A stretch of DNA of 18,576 bases. It comes from Rhodospirillaceae bacterium (GTDB lineage: Bacteria > Pseudomonadota > Alphaproteobacteria > CADEGL01). Positions 14,695-18,576 of this stretch are shown here, piece by piece (position 1 is the first letter of the stretch; each line of letters starts with the position of its first letter). Under the pieces are notes generated by a model. The model was not told the origin of the DNA. It saw nothing but the letters and a program-made list of their open reading frames with translations, and made no database searches. The stretch covers positions 1 through 18,576 of the forward strand of contig JABIRQ010000338.1 of the NCBI GenBank assembly GCA_018699755.1, read 5' to 3'. A program made the position numbers and the translations under genes.

Positions 14695-16035
14695 TCAAGC
14701 CGCGCGGCCCGCCAGACGCGCCTCGGCCCGTGCCCGGCCGATCAAGGGCAGGAGAAGTTTCAGTTCCGGTCCGTGGTCCAGGCCGGTCAGCGCACGGCGC
14801 AGAGGCAGGAACAGGGCCTTGCCCTTGCGCCCCGTGTCGGCCTTCACGGCGACGGTCCAAACGCCCCAGGTCTCCTCGTCCCAAGGCTCGAGCGGCAGAA
14901 GCGCAGCGGCGGCGCGGGTGAAATCGGCCTCGTCGATAGCCGGGTCGATCTCGCCATGGCAGACCCTGTGCCAGACTTTCGCGTCCTCCAGCCGATCAAG
15001 ATTGGGGCGCACGGCCTCCCAGAACGCCGCGTCCGCCCCGTCGAGACCCATCGCCGCCAAGCGACCGGCGATGGCCTCGAAGGGCAGGTCATGGAGCAGG
15101 CGGGCGTTGAGGTGCTGCAATTCCGCCGGATCGAATTTCGGCGCGGCGCGGCCGTAGCGGGCGAGATCGAAATCCGCCACCAATTCGCCCAGCGCGGGCA
15201 CGGCGCGAATCGGATCGGGGGTGCCGAGCAGGGCGAGATAGCTGTTAATCGCCATCGGCTCTATGCCCTGCTTGCGCAGGTCCGCGAGGCTGAGGCTGCC
15301 CAGGCGCTTGGACAGGCCCTGGCCGCCGGCATCGGTCAGCAGCGGCAGATGGGCGAAGATCGGCGGTTCGGCCCCCAGGGCGCGGAAGAGTTGGATCTGG
15401 GCCGCCGTGGTCGAGACATGGTCCTCGCCCCGGATGACATGGCTGATACCCATGTCGATATCGTCGACGGCGGAGGACAGGGCGAAGAGCGGTCTTCCGT
15501 CCTCGCGCACCAAGACCGGATCGCTGAGATTCTCGCCCTCGAAGCGCCAGTCGCCATGGATCACGTCGGTCCATGCGATGGCTTCGTGGTCGAGCCGGAA
15601 GCGCCAATGGGACCGGCGGCCTTCGGCCTCCAGGCGCGCGCGGTCTGCTTCGCCCAGCGCAAGGGCGGCGCGGTCGTAGATCGGCGGCAGGCCGCGTTCG
15701 CGCAGGATGCGGCGCTTGAGAGCCAGCTCCTCGGCGGTCTCGTAGCAGGGGTAGAGACGGCCCGCCGCGCGCAGGGTTTCGGCCGCCGCCTCGTAGCGAT
15801 CCAGGCGGGAAGACTGGCGCGCCTCCTCGTCCCAGGCGAGGCCGAGCCAGGCCAGGTCCTCGCGGATCGCCTCCTCGTAGACGGTTTCCGACCGTTCCTC
15901 GTCCGTGTCGTCGATGCGCAGGATGAAGCGCCCGCCCTCGGCCCGGGCGAAAAGCCAGTTGAGCAGGGCCACCCGCGCGTTGCCGACATGAAGGCGGCCC
16001 GTCGGACTCGGCGCGAAGCGGACAGCGACGGTCAT
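14695..16035 (-). CDS. gltX: Glutamyl-tRNA synthetase-type enzyme (GltX)
   Basis: This class I synthetase of 446 residues has the HIGH-type motif APSPTGRLHVGNAR (8-21), RIDDTDEERSE (40-50), and a KMSKS-equivalent GLSKRLG near residue 245. It charges tRNA-Glu, or, in lineages without GlnRS, may charge tRNA-Gln with glutamate for later amidation. Alphaproteobacteria often encode two GltX proteins; which one this is cannot be told from the window. It is slightly short (E. coli 471) and lacks the Cys-x-Cys zinc knot of E. coli GluRS, keeping only a PCYE motif. The first Lys of the usual KLSKR is Gly. Its ATG overlaps the nadE stop in ATGA (16035-16032), a sign of translational coupling. Confidence 0.94.
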   Translation of the reverse strand: MTVAVRFAPSPTGRLHVGNARVALLNWLFARAEGGRFILRIDDTDEERSETVYEEAIREDLAWLGLAWDEEARQSSRLDRYEAAAETLRAAGRLYPCYETAEELALKRRILRERGLPPIYDRAALALGEADRARLEAEGRRSHWRFRLDHEAIAWTDVIHGDWRFEGENLSDPVLVREDGRPLFALSSAVDDIDMGISHVIRGEDHVSTTAAQIQLFRALGAEPPIFAHLPLLTDAGGQGLSKRLGSLSLADLRKQGIEPMAINSYLALLGTPDPIRAVPALGELVADFDLARYGRAAPKFDPAELQHLNARLLHDLPFEAIAGRLAAMGLDGADAAFWEAVRPNLDRLEDAKVWHRVCHGEIDPAIDEADFTRAAAALLPLEPWDEETWGVWTVAVKADTGRKGKALFLPLRRALTGLDHGPELKLLLPLIGRARAEARLAGRAA

Positions 16036-17705
16036 ACGCCGCCCTTGAACCAGTTGGTGATCGGATAGCGCCGGTCGCGGCCGAAGGCGCGGCGCGTGAT
16101 CTTGACCCCCGGCGGGGCCTGACGGCGCTTGTATTCGGCCAGCTCCAGCATGCGCCAGACCCGCTTCACCACCGCCTCGTCATGGCCGCGCTCGACGATC
16201 TCGGCCACCGCCATGTCATGTTCGATCAGGCATTCGAGAATGTCGTCGAGATCGTCGTAGGGCGGCAGGCTGTCCTGGTCGGTCTGGTCGGGCTTCAACT
16301 CGGCCGAGGGCGGCTTGGTGATGATGCGCTCGGGAATCACCCGGCCCTCGGGGCCGAGGGCGCCGGCCGGATGCGCTTGGTTGCGCCAGCGCGAAAGGGC
16401 GAAAACCTCGGTCTTGTAGACGTCCTTGAGGACCGAATAGCCGCCGCACATATCGCCGTAGAGGGTGGCGTAACCGACGCTCATCTCCGACTTGTTACCG
16501 GTCGAGAGGACCATGGTGCCGAGCTTGTTGGAGATCGCCATCAGGGTGATGCCGCGCGACCGGGCCTGGATATTCTCTTCCGTCGTGTCGGGCGCGCGAT
16601 CATCGAACAAGGGCGCCAGCATATCCGCGAAGGCGCCCATCGCGGACTCGATCGAGACCGTGTCGAGGCGCACCCCCAGATGCCCGGCGCAGGCCGCCGC
16701 GTCCTCCAGACTTTCGTCCGAGGTATAGGGCGAGGGCATCATCACGCAATGGACCTTGTCCGCGCCCAGGGCGTCGACCGCGACGGCGGCGGACAGGGCC
16801 GAATCGATGCCACCCGAAAGGCCGATCACGACGCCGGGAAATCCGTTCTTGCGGACATAGCCGGCGAGGCCGGTGACGAGGGCGCGGTAGACCGCTTCAT
16901 GCCCTTCCGGGGGCGCCGCGCACGGCCCTTGGGCGCAATCCCAACCGTCCGCCCCGCGCCGCCACTGCGTCACCAGAAGCGCCTCTTCCCAGGCCGGGGC
17001 CAGGGCGCGCAAGCCGTAATCGGCGCCCAGGACGAAGCTCGCACCGTCGAAGACGATATCGTCCTGCCCGCCGACCTGGTTGGAATAGATCAAGGGCAGG
17101 CCCGATTCGCCGATGCGCCGGACCGCGACCTGGGTGCGGATGTCGTGCTTGTCGGTCTCGTAGGGCGAGCCGTTGACGACGACAAGGATTTCGGCCCCGC
17201 TTTCCTCCAGGGTCTCGGTCACCTCCGGCTCCCACATGTCCTCGCAGACCATGAGGCCGAGGCGCAGGCCGCGAAAATCGACGGGCCCCTGCAACGGCCC
17301 CTGGGCGAAAATGCGCTTTTCGTCAAAGACGCCGTAATTGGGCAGTTCGTGCTTCATGCGCACGGCCACTTCCCTGCCACCATCGAGCAGATGGACGGCG
17401 TTGTAGGCCACCTCGTCATCCCCGGCGCCGTCGGTGTGGATGGAGCCGACCACCATGGCCGGACCGCCGTCGGCGGTGGCCCGCGCCAATTCGGCCAAGC
17501 CATCGGCCACGGCGCGCCGATAGGCGGCCTTGAGGACCAGGTCTTCCGGTGGATAGCCGGAGACCACGAGTTCGGTGAAGACAACCAGATCGGCGCCCTC
17601 GGCCGCCGCCTTGGCGCGCCAATCCAGGATGCGCGCGACATTGCCGGCGATATCGCCGACGGTCGGGTCGGTCTGGGCGATGGCGATGGTGAGCTGGTCG
17701 GTCAT
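16032..17705 (-). CDS. nadE: Glutamine-dependent NAD+ synthetase
   Basis: NadE makes NAD+ from deamido-NAD+, ATP and glutamine in the cytoplasm. The 557-residue protein fuses an N-terminal nitrilase-type glutaminase with the catalytic triad Glu45 (FTELVVSGYPPEDL), Lys118 (KHELPNYGVFDEKR) and Cys154 (GLMVCEDMWEP) to a C-terminal synthetase with the ATP-binding SGGIDSALSAA near residues 294-304, STGNKSE and YGDMCGGY. I place the start at 17705 (MTDQLTIAIAQTDP); the open frame goes far upstream, over the divergent MFS gene, but only this start fits the family. The Shine-Dalgarno is poor. A triple 18-bp repeat sits directly upstream. gltX follows with an ATGA overlap. Confidence 0.97.
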   Translation of the reverse strand: MTDQLTIAIAQTDPTVGDIAGNVARILDWRAKAAAEGADLVVFTELVVSGYPPEDLVLKAAYRRAVADGLAELARATADGGPAMVVGSIHTDGAGDDEVAYNAVHLLDGGREVAVRMKHELPNYGVFDEKRIFAQGPLQGPVDFRGLRLGLMVCEDMWEPEVTETLEESGAEILVVVNGSPYETDKHDIRTQVAVRRIGESGLPLIYSNQVGGQDDIVFDGASFVLGADYGLRALAPAWEEALLVTQWRRGADGWDCAQGPCAAPPEGHEAVYRALVTGLAGYVRKNGFPGVVIGLSGGIDSALSAAVAVDALGADKVHCVMMPSPYTSDESLEDAAACAGHLGVRLDTVSIESAMGAFADMLAPLFDDRAPDTTEENIQARSRGITLMAISNKLGTMVLSTGNKSEMSVGYATLYGDMCGGYSVLKDVYKTEVFALSRWRNQAHPAGALGPEGRVIPERIITKPPSAELKPDQTDQDSLPPYDDLDDILECLIEHDMAVAEIVERGHDEAVVKRVWRMLELAEYKRRQAPPGVKITRRAFGRDRRYPITNWFKGGV

Positions 17706-17757
17706 GGGCTTCGCAATTCTCGGGGGCTTCGCAATTTGTTGGGGCTTCGCGGTCCGC
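17704..17757 (+). repeat. Three tandem 18-bp repeats at the nadE start
   Basis: Three copies with an exact 18-nt period (17704-17721, 17722-17739, 17740-17757) share the core GGGGCTTCGC on the plus strand (GCGAAGCCC on the nadE strand); the first two also share AATT after it. They fill the nadE leader from the ATG almost to the predicted start of transcription. In the nadE frame they would read as (T/I)AKPxx units, but no in-frame ATG, GTG or TTG is available within the leader to translate them. Confidence 0.8.
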
Positions 17758-17771
17758 CGGATTCGGCGCGC

Positions 17772-17801
17772 ACTATAGGCGCGCCGCCGCGCCGGGGCCA
17801 A
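17772..17801 (-). promoter_or_regulatory. Probable promoter of nadE
   Basis: On the minus strand a -35 TTGGCC (17801-17796), an 18-nt spacer and a -10 TATAGT (17777-17772) predict a start near 17765. The leader would be about 60 nt, most of it the 18-bp repeats. The -10 is good (5/6); the -35 is moderate (4/6). Confidence 0.5.
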
Positions 17802-17838
17802 TCGGCCGTTCCGCGCTTTCGGCCGGTTGCAGGAAGGC

Positions 17839-17867
17839 TCGACAGCCGGCGAGACCGGGCCTAGAAC
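17839..17867 (+). promoter_or_regulatory. Possible promoter of the MFS gene
   Basis: A -35 TCGACA (17839-17844), a 17-nt spacer and a -10 TAGAAC (17862-17867) would put the start of transcription at about 17874, at the ATG itself, so that the mRNA would be leaderless or nearly so. This agrees with the absence of a visible Shine-Dalgarno sequence before the ATG. Matches are 5/6 and 4/6. Confidence 0.4.
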
Positions 17868-17874
17868 CTTGCCG

Positions 17875-18576
17875 ATGGCGCGCGTTATCGCATCCTTCTC
17901 CGGCGGCCGCTGGCGGCGGCCCGATATTCTGCTGCTGGTCATGGCCGCGGCGGTGCCGCTGTCTTTCGGCACCTGGCAGGCGCTGCTCAACAATTTCGCG
18001 ATCGAGCGGGCGGCCTTCGACGGCGCGGATATCGGCTTTCTGCAAAGCGTTCGCGAGATTCCGGGCTTCCTCGCCTTCACCGCCGTCTTCGTGCTGCTGC
18101 TGCTGCGCGAGCAGACCTTCGCCCTGCTCTCCCTCGCCGTCCTCGGCCTGGGCACGGCGATCACCGGGCTGTTTCCCAGCTTCGTCGGGCTCTGCGCGAC
18201 GACCCTGCTGATGAGCATCGGCTATCACTACTACGAGACCATGCAGACCAGCCTGGCCATGCAATGGCTGGAGAAGGGTCGCGCGCCCATCGTCTTCGGC
18301 CGCATCATCGCGGTCGGCGGCTTCGCCTCGATCATCACCTACGGCCTGGTCTACGGCGCGTCCGAGGTTCTCGATCTCGGCTATAGCGCGATCTATTTCG
18401 TGGGCGGCGGGATCACCGTGGCGATCACCCTGTTCGCCTGGCTGGCCTGGCCGCGCATTCCGGCCAAGGTCGAGCAGAACAAGCATCTGGTCCTGCGCCC
18501 GCGCTATTGGCTCTACTACGCCCTGACCTTCATGGGCGGGGCGCGGCGCCAGATCTTCATCGTCTTCGCCGGCTTC
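17875..18576 (+). CDS. MFS transporter, 5' part (truncated by window end)
   Basis: The frame is open from ATG 17875 to the last base (234 codons) without a stop, so the gene continues beyond the window. After a short basic N-terminus (GGRWRRPD) there are about six hydrophobic segments, near residues 18-36, 60-75, 80-98, 101-117, 138-158 and 168-190, then a cytoplasmic-looking loop (PRIPAKVEQNKHLVLRPR) and the start of a seventh with GGARRQIFIVFAGF. This is the six-plus-six layout of the major facilitator superfamily. The substrate cannot be read. The gene diverges from nadE across 169 nt. The ATG has no clear ribosome site; a leaderless transcript is possible. Basis for family: topology and general sequence feel, so the superfamily is likely but not certain. 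Confidence 0.78.
   Translation, partial: MARVIASFSGGRWRRPDILLLVMAAAVPLSFGTWQALLNNFAIERAAFDGADIGFLQSVREIPGFLAFTAVFVLLLLREQTFALLSLAVLGLGTAITGLFPSFVGLCATTLLMSIGYHYYETMQTSLAMQWLEKGRAPIVFGRIIAVGGFASIITYGLVYGASEVLDLGYSAIYFVGGGITVAITLFAWLAWPRIPAKVEQNKHLVLRPRYWLYYALTFMGGARRQIFIVFAGF

Noticed and set aside
13622..15157. Plus-strand open frame of 511 codons antisense to cysS and gltX
   Set aside because: No recognisable domain. It begins exactly where the low-GC patch of cysS ends, because that patch brings stops into the shadow frame; this supports the composition change, not a gene.
16182..17864. Plus-strand open frame of 560 codons antisense to nadE
   Set aside because: Shadow of nadE with no domain signature or ribosome site.
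17706..18218. Upstream extension of nadE by 171 codons
   Set aside because: It would run antisense through the MFS gene, has no NadE homology, and the family start MTDQLTIAIAQTDP fits ATG 17705.

Overview
The window is high-GC DNA (roughly two thirds G+C, with G/C-ending codons in nearly every gene) of an alphaproteobacterium. The best clues are a DUF1476 protein of the type that forms the alphaproteobacterial F1-ATPase inhibitor zeta subunit, a split PurS/PurQ/PurL FGAM synthetase, a free-standing rpsD outside the ribosomal alpha operon, and the pur-bolA-grxD-rpsD gene order. A Rhodospirillales-like lineage is plausible but not proven by the sequence.

Left part (1-7356), mostly + strand, de novo purine synthesis: the 3' part of purB, then a minus-strand DUF1476/zeta gene and a plus-strand NRDE-family (TANGO2-like) gene, then purC, purS, purQ and purL. 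purB acts at two steps of the pathway, purC makes SAICAR, and PurS-PurQ-PurL form the FGAM synthetase complex. A pair of inverted 39-bp palindromic repeats separates purC from purSQL. bolA and the monothiol glutaredoxin grxD follow; their products form a [2Fe-2S]-binding pair in many bacteria. A bidirectional hairpin terminator closes this block against rpsD.

Middle part (7380-12476), minus strand: reading in the direction of transcription, bactofilin, DUF427 protein, citramalate synthase cimA, tRNA methyltransferase trmJ, a short-chain dehydrogenase (SDR), then rpsD with its own near-consensus promoter and a structured leader. cimA/trmJ (3 nt gap) and bactofilin/DUF427 (10 nt gap) look translationally coupled.

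Right part (12678-18576): a small exported DUF4168-like protein (+) converges on cysS and shares a CTAG stop palindrome with it. nadE, gltX and cysS form a minus-strand run (nadE/gltX overlap by ATGA). A truncated plus-strand MFS transporter diverges from nadE and runs off the window end.

This is core housekeeping sequence. I see no rRNA, tRNA, CRISPR array, insertion sequence, prophage or defence island, and no clearly new multi-gene system. The observations most worth a second look are: (1) the rpsD leader, where a 7-nt sequence exactly complementary to the Shine-Dalgarno region is also an arm of an upstream hairpin, suggesting a translational switch; (2) a low-GC, rare-codon patch inside cysS; (3) an SDR whose catalytic Tyr is displaced from the YxxxK position; (4) an 18-bp triple repeat filling most of the predicted nadE leader.
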